From Paenibacillus popilliae ATCC 14706 (GTDB taxonomy: Bacteria > Bacillota > Bacilli > Paenibacillales > Paenibacillaceae): a stretch of DNA of 57,964 nucleotides. The notes under the pieces are model-generated. The model was not told where the DNA came from. It saw only the letters and a list, made by a program, of their open reading frames with translations, and ran no database searches. Shown one piece after another: positions 7,754 to 16,022 of this stretch; positions within the stretch are counted from its first letter, which is position 1; each line of letters starts with the position of its first letter. Location: assembly GCF_000315235.1 (NCBI RefSeq), contig NZ_BALG01000016.1, positions 1 to 57,964 of the forward strand, given 5' to 3'. The position numbers and the translations under genes are program-made.

Positions 7754-7766
7754 TATTACAATAATA
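7754..7766 (-). promoter_or_regulatory. candidate ArsR operator upstream of the sulfur operon
   Basis: TATTA-CAA-TAATA is a perfect inverted repeat in an AT-rich tract (7741-7785), 34 bases upstream of the arsR start. Its position suits autoregulation. The assignment rests on symmetry and position only. Confidence 0.35.
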
Positions 7767-7879
7767 CGATATAGTGAGTATAACATCGCTCTTTGCTGTT
7801 GGCAAGCGTGGCAAGCGACCAAAGAAAAGAGCAAGAAATCGAAAAAAATGGCGGAAAAGCGATCTACAAAGTTTTACCG

Positions 7880-8293
7880 ATGTAACTTCGTGACGTCATG
7901 ATCAACAATGCGGGCTTAATGCCGCTGTCCCCACTCTTTGAGAAAAAAATCAATGAGTGGGATACGATGGTGGATGTTAACATCACAGGTGTACTTTACG
8001 GCATTGCTGCCGTTCTTCCGTCCATGAGGGAACGCAAATCGCGCGATTTCGGAGGGGCTTCGCAAAGAAGAGGGCGTAAACAATATTCGCTCTACCATCA
8101 TCTCGCCGGGAGCCGTTGCCAGTGAATTGCCGGACACCTATCGGGTACGGCACTAAAAGTGCAAATTGATGAGTGCTATAAAGTTGCGATCAGCGCCGAG
8201 AGTATTGCTCATGCCATTGCTTTTGCCATCGAACAGCCGGCTGATGTAGCCATTAATGAAATGATTATTCGGCCTACCATGCAAGAGCTCTAA
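7880..8293 (+). pseudogene. short-chain dehydrogenase/reductase pseudogene
   Basis: Fragments of one classical SDR are strung together: [20 protein letters not shown] and the VNITGVLYG block up to RERKS (7892-8036), then in another frame [10 protein letters not shown] ... [11 protein letters not shown] (8045-8137), then ISAESIAHAIAFAIEQP to the C-terminal MQEL. The coenzyme-binding TGxxxGxG end is gone. About 30 residues containing the catalytic Ser and YxxxK motif are missing between the first two blocks. At least one frameshift and a stop intervene, so no active enzyme can be made. Confidence 0.88.
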
Positions 8294-8357
8294 AATAAAA
8301 TGCTCGTGATCGCGCTGCCCTGAATCGTTTCTCGTTTGGGGTGTTTTTTAGAAGTCT

Positions 8358-8936
8358 TCATTCTCTTTCCTCATGATCAGTCCATTTTTTGAAAAAATGG
8401 TGACGCAACTTTTTTCGCGCTCTACCCAATAATTGCGCGGAAGCTTGCTCGCTGATCCCGAACTCCCGGGCCAGCTCGCGATGGGACTTATCTTCCACAT
8501 AGTACCGAAACAGTACATTGCGATATCTCGCATTGAGCTGCTCAAGCGCTTCATGGAGCATCTCATCTCGTATTTGCTCCTCCACTTGCTCGGCTACGGC
8601 CGTTTCGGCTGCCGCAGCGAATAGTTCCTCTTCATCCATGCTCTCCAGATGGGTTAGAAACTGATATTTTTTATTTTTCCTTACGTAATCGTAGGCGGTA
8701 TTGCGCGCGATTTTTTTGAGCCAAGCCTTTATCTTTTCCGCATTTTTCGATGTTGGCGATGAGGCAATCACCTTCAGGAAGGACTCCTGGATAACGTCTT
8801 CCGTCAGATCATGATTTTGGAGTAAGTAGTAAATGTCGTTGTAGATGAATTTGCGGTAGGATTGGTAAGTTAATTTTTGGGATGAGCGCTCCAGGTGTTG
8901 GAAATTGCTGTGCAACAAAGACAACCACGGTTCCAT
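8358..8936 (-). CDS. ECF-type RNA polymerase sigma factor
   Basis: A 192-residue sigma-70-family protein with region 2 (DLTEDVIQESFLKVI ... KAWLKKIARNTAYDYVRKNK) and region 4 (ALEQLNARYRNVLFRYYVED, HRELAREFGISEQASAQLLG), the extracytoplasmic-function size and layout. No anti-sigma gene lies next to it. It diverges from a duplicated secreted-peptide cassette, and both cassette copies share a CCGTCTA element of the kind ECF factors use at -10, which suggests this sigma controls the cassette. Two ATG codons are adjacent; the second, with GGAGGGA five to six bases upstream, is chosen. Confidence 0.87.
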   Translation of the reverse strand: MEPWLSLLHSNFQHLERSSQKLTYQSYRKFIYNDIYYLLQNHDLTEDVIQESFLKVIASSPTSKNAEKIKAWLKKIARNTAYDYVRKNKKYQFLTHLESMDEEELFAAAAETAVAEQVEEQIRDEMLHEALEQLNARYRNVLFRYYVEDKSHRELAREFGISEQASAQLLGRARKKLRHHFFKKWTDHEERE

Positions 8937-9073
8937 CATTCTCCCTCCACGACAAGGGCAAGCACAAGTTGCCGGCTCGCCCTTTTAGTATATACGATTA
9001 TATCCTAAAAAAGGAGGTTTATCCATAAAAATATGTATAATAATTGCTGCTTTATGAAAATAAAAAAATATTT

Positions 9074-9102
9074 CGTCATATTTTGGTAGTTCACTCCGTC
9101 TA
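9074..9102 (+). promoter_or_regulatory. candidate ECF-sigma promoter, cassette copy 1
   Basis: CGTCATATTTTGG and, 22 bases after its start, CCGTCTA are kept in both cassette copies while the surrounding leader drifts. CCGTC is a common ECF -10 core. No canonical AAC-type -35 is evident. It lies about 160 bases before the peptide start. Inferred from conservation and the divergent sigma gene. Confidence 0.45.
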
Positions 9103-9259
9103 TTATATAAGAAATAATCTTCAGCAGGGCTTGCCATCTATCATCTACCGGCAGGAGGTGTGTTCGCCTACTACAGTATGTTGCAATGTAAAGTGCGGTG
9201 GGAAGTTAGGAAGTCAAGGTTAAGGAAATGGTTCAAAAACAAAGTTGGGAGGGATTTCT

Positions 9260-9446
9260 ATGAAACGTTGTAAAAAAACGATGGCTGGATTGATTGCAGA
9301 ATATTCGCAGTTCTAGAGGAGAGACTTATTTATCGGGTTCCTGGAGTGATTTGCCTGCCAAAGCTTATGCTATTTTTGGGGCGCATGGCGTGCAGGGGGG
9401 AAGCAAATATGGCGCTGCGGCTGTATACACCTACACCCACGTGTAA
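9260..9446 (+). pseudogene. secreted peptide gene, cassette copy 1, internally deleted
   Basis: It opens with GGGAGGG and an ATG like the intact copy at 11000, then encodes MKRCKKTMAGLIA before jumping to sequence matching the copy 2 region around EIRSSRGATS. The jump removes about 194 bases and shifts the frame, and a TAG follows at once. The downstream half still matches (WSDLPAKAYAIFGAHGVQGG ... YTYTHV) but in another frame. A signal-peptide fragment is all that could be made. Confidence 0.85.
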
Positions 9447-9483
9447 GCTGGCGTAAGCGGAAGGGCATGGCTGCGTAGAAGCA

Positions 9484-9552
9484 TGTTAATACCAATGCCG
9501 ATCAAGTCAAGCTTTGGCTTTGTTGGCTTGGTATAAACATCTTCTTTTTTAT
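9484..9552 (+). terminator. hairpin between peptide and lipoprotein, copy 1 (terminator/attenuator)
   Basis: TGTTAATACCAATGCC pairs with GGCTTGGTATAAACA, with a further inner stem, and is followed by TCTTCTTTTTTATC. The same structure occurs at 11421-11488. It separates the peptide gene from its lipoprotein gene. Confidence 0.7.
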
Positions 9553-9605
9553 CTCGGGAAGCGGGCAGCCGCAGTTGGATGAAAGGGTGGAAAGGGGATA
9601 ACATT

Positions 9606-10668
9606 ATGTTCCAACCATGGCTGATTAGATGGGGATTCTGTCTGCTTATCGTCATGCTGGCAGCAGGCTGCGCCCATACGAGCTCGTCTCCAACGCCGGC
9701 AGCGGGTCAATCCAATGCCTCCGGCAACGCAAATCCGAATCCATTTGAAGCGGGGAAAGAGGAGCGCGTGATTTTGGGTGATCTCGGTCATGGGTTAGTC
9801 AATCCGGATAGAGATGAAAACGGGGACATGCGTCCCTTGCGCTACAATGGCGGTGAGCTAACCATTCCTTATGCTGTGAACGCTTCGGGAAAAGCCAAAA
9901 ATGTCGGCTTTCTCGTCTTTATCGACGGAATACCGCAGCCCTATAAAATGAACACGACCGATACGAGTTACGCCTATGCACATGTTGGAGTTGGAGCAGG
10001 ATAATAAAGACACGCAATTCGCGTTCGTGTTTACCCCGGTCACCGGCAAGCAGGGAGATACGTTGAGCATCACCATCACCAGCATATACAATCCAGGCTT
10101 TATCCCGGACATGAAAGAGACAAGTTCCTACGGCGGCTACCACAGTACGTTGGAAGCGGGAGGAACGCTTTATTTTACGAAAGATGCGGATGCGCTTGAT
10201 CGTGCCTCCATCCCGCCATTCGCGTATGCAAGCGATGTGCGCTTATCGACTGAACCGGTGACGAAGGAGCTGTTGGAAGCGCATAGCGGCATGAGGGCTG
10301 TAGACATGGACACATTGGAGCAGCACATGTTTAGCGATTTGTATATTGACGGCGAGGTCAAGCGCGATCATGTGAAGGTCAAGGACAGCGGCACCCTTCA
10401 CGTCCGCTTTACCATCTTCGGCCCTCCCGGAGTGCGGTACCGCAACACGTTCTATATCAATCACCAAGCGGTTACAAGCAAGGCAGGGAATTCTTTTGAG
10501 ACGGTGCTGGCCAAGGGCGATGTCGCGGTTATCGACATCGATCTCGAGTTGGGAAAATTGGACGATTTCAGTACGATTTATGTGGTGTCCGTACCCGTGA
10601 ATGAGGCCGATTTTCCCGATACTGCGGTGATGTTGGAAAAGACGTTGTCCCTTTTACTATATAAATGA
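9606..10668 (+). pseudogene. lipoprotein gene, cassette copy 1, frameshifted
   Basis: The first part encodes a lipoprotein signal (LLIVMLAAGC lipobox) and a region almost identical to the intact copy at 11540 up to MNTTDTSYAY. Two bases are then missing relative to copy 2 (near 9972-9990), and the frame closes soon after. The remaining two thirds continue in a second frame with close similarity to copy 2 (LELEQDNKDTQFAFVFTPVT to LSLLLYK). AAAGGGG precedes the ATG. If translated, only a short product of about 130 residues results. Confidence 0.85.
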
Positions 10669-10812
10669 TAGGAGAAAAGGGTGACATGGTTGTGTGGGGC
10701 ATATTACCGGCTCACTACTAAACTAAATGTATGCTAAAGAGGGGGATTCATCCACAACATCTGTATTATTGTTACTATATGTGACTGCATTTATGAAATA
10801 AAAAATTATTTT

Positions 10813-10841
10813 CGTCATATTTTGGCAGTTCGATCCGTCTA
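10813..10841 (+). promoter_or_regulatory. candidate ECF-sigma promoter, cassette copy 2
   Basis: The same CGTCATATTTTGG ... CCGTCTA arrangement as copy 1, with identical spacing and differences only in the spacer. About 160 bases of leader follow before the peptide ATG, leaving room for post-transcriptional control. Confidence 0.45.
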
Positions 10842-10999
10842 CTATATGAGAGAGAATCTCAACAGGGCTTGCCATCTATCATTTAACGGGCAGGAGGTGT
10901 GTTCCCAAAAAACGTATGATGCGAATGTAAAGTGCGGCAGGAAGCAAAGCAGTCAAGGTCTAGGAACATGTTTTTCAAAACAAAGTGGGAGGGATTTCT

Positions 11000-11383
11000 A
11001 TGAAATTGGGTAAAAAAACGATGGCTGGATTGGTTGCGATGGTGGCTTGCATCTCTGTGTCCACATTGGTATTTGCAAACAGTAGTTCCAAGTCGGCGCC
11101 AGGCTATGGAACGCTGTACGGTTCCTTAGCGGGTACATCCTATACGACAACGGTCTCTCAAAATCGTGACAATGCATACCTGTCGGTCAACGGGTCGATT
11201 CAAGACTATCACGGCAATACCCTTGTCGCGCAGCAGGAAATTCGAAGTTCTAGAGGAGCGACTTCTTTAGCGGGTTCCTGGAACGGTTTGCCTGCTAAAG
11301 CGTATGCGATTTATGGAGGGCATGGCGTGCAGGGGGGAAGCAAATATAACGCTTATGCCGTATACACCTACACCCATGTGTAA
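11000..11383 (+). CDS. small secreted protein, possible bacteriocin-like or envelope-acting peptide
   Basis: A 127-residue protein with a classical signal peptide: positive MKLGKK, hydrophobic core, likely cleavage after VFA (residues 24-26). The mature part of about 100 residues is rich in Gly, Ser, Thr and Tyr, has no cysteine, and ends in YNAYAVYTYTHV, a pattern suggesting beta structure. I recognise no family. Size, secretion, duplication and the ABC transporter downstream recall lactococcin-972-type bacteriocin loci, but no sequence match is evident. GGGAGGG lies six bases before the ATG; an in-frame GTG overlapping this site is less likely. Confidence 0.75.
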   Translation: MKLGKKTMAGLVAMVACISVSTLVFANSSSKSAPGYGTLYGSLAGTSYTTTVSQNRDNAYLSVNGSIQDYHGNTLVAQQEIRSSRGATSLAGSWNGLPAKAYAIYGGHGVQGGSKYNAYAVYTYTHV

Positions 11384-11420
11384 GCTGGAGTAAGCGGAAG
11401 GGCATAGCTGCCTAGAAGCA

Positions 11421-11488
11421 TGTTTATACCAATGCCGGTAAAGTCAGCTTCGGCTTTGTCGGCTTGGTATAAACAGCTTCTTTATTAT
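11421..11488 (+). terminator. hairpin between peptide and lipoprotein, copy 2 (terminator/attenuator)
   Basis: TGTTTATACCAA-TGCCG pairs with CGGC-TTGGTATAAACA, with an inner AGCTTCGGCT hairpin, followed by a weak T tract (CTTCTTTATTAT). Conservation in both copies suggests partial termination, giving much peptide and less of the downstream proteins. Confidence 0.7.
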
Positions 11489-11539
11489 CATGGGAAGCGG
11501 GCAGCCGCAGTAGGATGAAAGGTGAAAGGGGATAACCTC

Positions 11540-12607
11540 ATGTTGCAATCATGGCTGTTTAGATGGGGAATCTGTCTGCTTATCGTTGGGCTGGCAGCAG
11601 GCTGCACCCCTAGCAGCTCGGATCCACAGCCGGCCGCGGGTCAAGCCAATCCCGCCGGCAACGCCAATTCGAATCCATTTGAGGCGGGTCAAGCGGAGCG
11701 CGTGATTTTGGGCGATCTCGGTCATGGGCTTGTCAATCCGGATAGAGATGAGAACGGGGACATACGTCCCTTGCGCTACGATGGCGGCGAGCTACACATT
11801 CCTTATGCCGTACACGCTTCGGGCAAAGCCAAAAATGTCGGCTTTCTCGTCTTTATCGACGGCATAGCGCAGCCCTATAAACTAAACACGACCGATGCCC
11901 CTTATCAATATATGCACATATTTGAGTTGGAACAGGATAATAAAGACACGGCGTTCACGTTTGTGTTTACCCCGGTCACCGGCAAGCAGGGAGATACGTT
12001 GAGCATCAGCATCACCAGTATATACAATCCGGGCTTTATCCCGGATATGAAAGCGACGAGTTCCTACGGCGGCTACCACAGTACGTTGGAAGCGGGAGGA
12101 TCGCTCTATTTTACCAAAGATGCGGATGCGCTTGCTCCTGGCTCCATCCCGCAATTGGCGTATGCCAGCGATGTGCGCTCATCGACCGAACCGGTGACGA
12201 AGGAGCTGCTGCAAGCGCACAGCGGCATGGAGGCCGTTGATATGGACTTATTGGAACAGCGCGTGTATAGCGATTTGTATATCGACGGCGAGCTCAAGCG
12301 CAATCATGTGGAAGTCAAGGACAGCGGCCCCCTCCACGTCCGCTTTAAAATATTCGGCCATCCCGGCGTGCGGTTCCGGAACACGTTCTATATCAATCAC
12401 CAAGCGGTCACAAGCAAGGTAGGTAACCCCATTGAAACGGTGCTGGCCAAGGGCGATGTCGCGGTGCTCGACTTCGATCTCGATCTAGGAAAATTGGATG
12501 ATTTCAGTACGATTTATATGGTGTCCGTTCCAATGAATGCGGCCGATTTCCCCGCTGATGTGCTTGTATTGCAAAAGACGTTATCTCTCTTACTATACAA
12601 AGGATAG
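11540..12607 (+). CDS. lipoprotein of unknown function (cassette copy 2)
   Basis: A 355-residue lipoprotein: hydrophobic signal, lipobox LAAGC, then a low-complexity linker (SSSDPQPAAGQANPAGNANS). The exported domain contains GDLGHGLVNPDRDENGD and IYNPGFIPDMKATSSYGGYH and looks beta-rich. It should be anchored on the outer face of the membrane. I do not recognise the family. A near-identical but broken copy lies upstream. The ATG after AAAGGGG is chosen; an in-frame GTG 18 bases earlier overlaps that site. It is followed 14 bases later by a second lipoprotein gene and the ABC transporter genes, so it may be a receptor or immunity partner. Confidence 0.8.
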   Translation: MLQSWLFRWGICLLIVGLAAGCTPSSSDPQPAAGQANPAGNANSNPFEAGQAERVILGDLGHGLVNPDRDENGDIRPLRYDGGELHIPYAVHASGKAKNVGFLVFIDGIAQPYKLNTTDAPYQYMHIFELEQDNKDTAFTFVFTPVTGKQGDTLSISITSIYNPGFIPDMKATSSYGGYHSTLEAGGSLYFTKDADALAPGSIPQLAYASDVRSSTEPVTKELLQAHSGMEAVDMDLLEQRVYSDLYIDGELKRNHVEVKDSGPLHVRFKIFGHPGVRFRNTFYINHQAVTSKVGNPIETVLAKGDVAVLDFDLDLGKLDDFSTIYMVSVPMNAADFPADVLVLQKTLSLLLYKG

Positions 12608-12621
12608 GAGCAAAGGCTGAC

Positions 12622-13851
12622 ATGAATAAGAAATGGTTGAGCGTTATCTTATTTTTAACCGTCCTGGTAAGCGCAGGCTGCTTCCCGTCTCATCCCAGCA
12701 ACGCAAAGCCCAATGAGGCGGTTCATGCCGATGATCCTTCCGCGCGAACCGGAAGCAAGGCCGTGAAGAAAACAGTCGGGGGCAAGGGGGCGGCGAAGCC
12801 GCGCGTTGTATCCGACTTGCATTTGGAACAGATAGCAGGCGAGATCAACAATATTTATTACGCGAATGGCAATCAGGTGCTTATAGCCGCCGCTCAACTC
12901 TATTTATACGATCTGGGAACCAAGAAGATCGTAGCGCAAGCTTCGCGCCCCCACTTCAAGCGGGAAAAGATTTGGGCGACTAAAAACGGATACGCAGCCG
13001 TCCGTGAAACACAGGGCAGCGGTGGTAGCGGTGGTCTCTTCATGACGAAGGAAGCGCCGCAGTATCATTGCTTCTTCTATGATGCGAACTTGCGGCCGCG
13101 CAAAGCGTTCAAGCTCGATTCCTTGCTGGAAGGCGACGAAACGATGCTTTCAGTCGAGGCGATTGCGGTAGCTGGCGATGGAAGTCGGGTTGCTTATGCC
13201 ACCACTGCCGGACTGTATCTCTACGATTGGCAAGCGAAAAAAAAGAAAAAAATTATCGATTTGGCAGCGGATGATGCTTCACGTCGGTTCGGTCTCGTTA
13301 CGGTGGAGCACATGGGCTTTACCGATCAGGACAAGCGGATTGCGTTTAAGGCGCAAAGCTTCGATGTTCCTGCCATCCCCGGCAAGGCTTCCTTCGATAC
13401 GTGCGGCATCGTCAACACGGATGGCTCCGCACTGTCGAACCGGACATTTACCGATTACACCTGTAGGGAACTGACGGCTTACGATCAGCGCCTGCTGTTG
13501 GCCGAAGATTTTACAACGGCTAGCGGCAGAATGCTCGTCATGGAGACGGCTAGCGGCAAGACGAAGCTGCATACGCTAACCGAACGGGTGGAAAGCGGCA
13601 ACATTGCGGGTTCGAGCACTGGACGCTATTTCGCGGCGCCGGCGCCGAGCGGAACAGGTTGGAACATTCGGATTTATAACACGGACACAGGCGCTGTAGA
13701 GGCGGAGCAGTTCATCTCTTGTCAAGGCAAGGAGCTGTATATGGCCAATGAACCGATCATCAAGGTGGTAGATGAGTCAAGGACTTGCCTGGTGTTGCTA
13801 GGATCGAAGCAGGCCGAGATCGAGTCGAAAATGGTGGTCAGTCAGTTTTAA
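12622..13851 (+). CDS. lipoprotein with beta-propeller-like repeats
   Basis: A 409-residue exported protein: signal with lipobox VSAGC, a basic linker, then a repetitive region with blade-like segments (AAAQLYLYDLGTKKIV, RVAYATTAGLYLYDWQ, IRIYNTDTGAVEAE) resembling WD40/TolB-type propellers. Function is unknown; a ligand-sensing or binding role at the cell surface is inferred. Its propeller-like character is shared with the C-terminal half of the permease at 16003, suggesting a common ligand. AGGAG lies ten bases before the ATG, and the gene follows the 11540 lipoprotein closely in the same operon. Confidence 0.75.
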   Translation: MNKKWLSVILFLTVLVSAGCFPSHPSNAKPNEAVHADDPSARTGSKAVKKTVGGKGAAKPRVVSDLHLEQIAGEINNIYYANGNQVLIAAAQLYLYDLGTKKIVAQASRPHFKREKIWATKNGYAAVRETQGSGGSGGLFMTKEAPQYHCFFYDANLRPRKAFKLDSLLEGDETMLSVEAIAVAGDGSRVAYATTAGLYLYDWQAKKKKKIIDLAADDASRRFGLVTVEHMGFTDQDKRIAFKAQSFDVPAIPGKASFDTCGIVNTDGSALSNRTFTDYTCRELTAYDQRLLLAEDFTTASGRMLVMETASGKTKLHTLTERVESGNIAGSSTGRYFAAPAPSGTGWNIRIYNTDTGAVEAEQFISCQGKELYMANEPIIKVVDESRTCLVLLGSKQAEIESKMVVSQF

Positions 13852-13920
13852 AGTGGAGAGCCGGACGCTTGCTTGGTCAGCGCCAAGCAAGCGGTCTCCC
13901 TTCTATAGGAGGAACCCGTT

Positions 13921-14793
13921 GTGAAAGTCACCTTTCAACACCTTTCCAAGCAATATAAAGGCAAATACGCCTTGAAAGATTTCACCTCAGAGCTGGAGCA
14001 CGGCATTTATGGGCTTCTCGGCACAAATGGCGCGGGAAAAACGACGCTAATTAATATTTTTGTCGGCATATTACAAAGCGATCAAGGCCAGATTTTGATC
14101 AATGATGCCGATGCCAGAAGCTTGGGGGTCGACTTTTTATCCCATATCGGCTATTTGCCGCAGTTCCCGCAATTTTACAAAAATTTTGAAGTGATGGAGT
14201 TTTTAAGGTATATGTGCGTGCTTAAAAATATCCCCAAGGAAGAAGGCGAACAACGGGCGCAGGAATTATTGGAGGTCGTAAATTTAAGCAGCGCCTCCAC
14301 CCAAAAAATCGGGGCACTCTCCGGGGGCATGCGCCAGCGCGTCGGTATCGCGCAAGCGATGCTCAACAATCCCGATATATTAATTTTGGATGAACCGACA
14401 GCCGGGCTTGACCCGCAAGAACGAATCCGTTTCCGGAATCTGATTACGAAGTTTTCCGAGAACCGCATTGTGTTGCTGGCTACGCACATCGTGTCCGATA
14501 TTGAATTTATCGCCAACCAAGTTATTTTGCTGAAGGACGGGCAGCTTTTGCAGCAGGATACACCGGCCGCGCTCGCGGCGGGCATCGAAGGGAAGGTATG
14601 GTCGGTGACGGCCAGCGATGCGACGATCGCCGACAAGCTGACACGGTTTACCATCAGCAATATGATGCGGGAACGCGACGAGATTCATGTGCGGATGATT
14701 GCCGATCAACAACCGGATGAGCATGCCGTCAATGTACCTGCCAATTTGGAGGATGTCTTTTTGTACTATTTCGGAGAGGGCGAGCCATGGTAA
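13921..14793 (+). CDS. ABC transporter ATP-binding protein
   Basis: A 290-residue ATPase with Walker A GTNGAGKTT (34-42), signature LSGGMRQR (from 133), Walker B ILILDEP with D157/E158, and the switch histidine in LLATHIV. It resembles the ABC-2 export and bacteriocin-immunity class. The GTG start has AGGAGG upstream. Its last codons overlap the ATG of the next gene, so ATPase and permease are coupled. It should drive the two downstream permeases, for export or removal of a peptide or lipid-linked molecule; the substrate cannot be read from the sequence. Confidence 0.93.
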   Translation: MKVTFQHLSKQYKGKYALKDFTSELEHGIYGLLGTNGAGKTTLINIFVGILQSDQGQILINDADARSLGVDFLSHIGYLPQFPQFYKNFEVMEFLRYMCVLKNIPKEEGEQRAQELLEVVNLSSASTQKIGALSGGMRQRVGIAQAMLNNPDILILDEPTAGLDPQERIRFRNLITKFSENRIVLLATHIVSDIEFIANQVILLKDGQLLQQDTPAALAAGIEGKVWSVTASDATIADKLTRFTISNMMRERDEIHVRMIADQQPDEHAVNVPANLEDVFLYYFGEGEPW

Positions 14794-16022
14794 AACTCAT
14801 TCTGTTTGAATATCGCAAACATTTTCTGAAACGGTCGATCCTCGTGGCGGTGCTTCTCTTCTCGATCCTGAATGTGGCGAAAATATACAGCCTCTATGAG
14901 GACAACTCGCTGCTCTCCGCATCAACCGATCCGCTGTGGAAGGGCCTCTACTGGCAGATGTACACGGACTTCGGGGGAACGATGACGGACGAGAAAATCA
15001 AGAAACTGATGTCGATTTATCGGCCGCTTGCGAACCAGACCGCTGATCACACCGCCAGCAGAACGAACGACAATCCGAATACGTTCACCGGTAATGTATA
15101 TAACGATTACTATTTCTTTCGTTGGTGCTACGTTCTTCCGATGGAGTATGCCTATAAGTACCAAAAGATGGCTCAGGACGTCGTAACCGCCGCCAACGAT
15201 AATATGGACTTTTTTACCGCGGTCGGCAACGAATACGAATACCGCAAAAACGCGGCGATCGCGGAGCGCTTTACAGGACGGGCGATCCCGGATTTTTCGT
15301 ATACGGAAATGTATCAATATTATGTTCATTATGATTTTTCCGCGTTTTTAGTGCTTCTGATCTGTCTGTACGGGATCGTGAACGTGTTCGTCTCCGAGAA
15401 GGAAACGGAGATGGACGCCCTGTTATTGACCGCCCAATCGGGCGGAACGAAAACGGTCGCGGCTAAACTGATCGCCACTGCTCTCTATATATGCCTCGTC
15501 TGTGGCTGGTTGTGGCTGCTTGATTTTGCGGCCTTTTCCGTAATGTTTGGCTCGTGGGAAGGCGACTCCTCCCCGCTATACGCTCTTGAAAATTTTGCCA
15601 ATACGCCGTTGAACATCAGCCTGGGGCAATATGCGCTGCTCTCCGGCGTGGTGAAAACGGCGGGCATGTTCGTGCTCGGGCTCGCGTTTTTACTCGTGTC
15701 CTGCCTGTTTAAAAATGCGTTGCTGCCTTACGTGATCAGTCTGTTCGCTACCTTTGGCTGCATCTTTATGCAGGAAGCATACACGGGTTCCGGGCATGTT
15801 CTGATCAAAATCATCAACCCGTTTCTGTTGGTCGTGAATCGGGAATTATTCCGCAACACGGAATTTGTCAATCTGTGCGGCTTGCCCGTGCCTAGCTTCG
15901 TTACGGCTCTGCTGTGCGCGGCAGCTTGGGGAGCGGTATGTGTCGCAGGCATCGCGATCGCGGTCAGGAAGAACACATTTTGCAGGCAAGGGGGGATCAA
16001 ACGTGTCGCTATGGATCTATGA
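14787..16022 (+). CDS. ABC-2 type permease
   Basis: A 411-residue membrane protein. One N-terminal membrane segment (ILVAVLLFSILNVAKIY) is followed by a large external loop of about 140 residues, then several segments (FSAFLVLLICLYGIVNVFV, LIATALYICLVCGWLWLL, MFVLGLAFLLVSCLF and others), the ABC-2 permease pattern. VSEKETEMDALLLTAQSGG is the typical cytoplasmic coupling stretch of this family. It overlaps the ATPase gene by seven bases and the next permease by 20, so all three are probably translated together as a heterodimeric transporter. Confidence 0.85.
   Translation: MVKLILFEYRKHFLKRSILVAVLLFSILNVAKIYSLYEDNSLLSASTDPLWKGLYWQMYTDFGGTMTDEKIKKLMSIYRPLANQTADHTASRTNDNPNTFTGNVYNDYYFFRWCYVLPMEYAYKYQKMAQDVVTAANDNMDFFTAVGNEYEYRKNAAIAERFTGRAIPDFSYTEMYQYYVHYDFSAFLVLLICLYGIVNVFVSEKETEMDALLLTAQSGGTKTVAAKLIATALYICLVCGWLWLLDFAAFSVMFGSWEGDSSPLYALENFANTPLNISLGQYALLSGVVKTAGMFVLGLAFLLVSCLFKNALLPYVISLFATFGCIFMQEAYTGSGHVLIKIINPFLLVVNRELFRNTEFVNLCGLPVPSFVTALLCAAAWGAVCVAGIAIAVRKNTFCRQGGIKRVAMDL

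Larger units (their letters stand above)
8990..10668 (+). repeat. tandem cassette, copy 1 (leader, secreted peptide, hairpin, lipoprotein), degenerate
   Basis: This unit aligns along its length with 10720-12607. The peptide starts are 1740 bases apart and the lipoprotein starts 1934 bases apart; the difference is a deletion of about 194 bases inside the copy 1 peptide gene. Shared landmarks are a leader with CGTCATATTTTGG and CCGTCTA, GCTTGCCATCTATCAT, the peptide gene, a long hairpin and the lipoprotein gene. Copy 1 carries a gene-breaking deletion and a frameshift. Confidence 0.88.
10720..12607 (+). repeat. tandem cassette, copy 2, intact
   Basis: The second copy of the leader-peptide-hairpin-lipoprotein unit. 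Its genes are open and uninterrupted, so it is the functional copy. The stretch before the peptide gene (10669-10999) is leader only, with the conserved promoter-like block and GGCAGGAGGTGTGTTC. Confidence 0.88.

Noticed and set aside
8940-8985. Anti-sigma factor gene next to the ECF sigma
   Set aside because: The sigma gene is flanked by a pseudogene downstream and a short divergent region upstream; no membrane anti-sigma frame is present.
11000-11383. Lactococcin-972-type bacteriocin assignment
   Set aside because: Size, secretion and the transporter context fit, but I see no family motif and the downstream proteins are not the usual immunity protein. Kept as unknown secreted protein.
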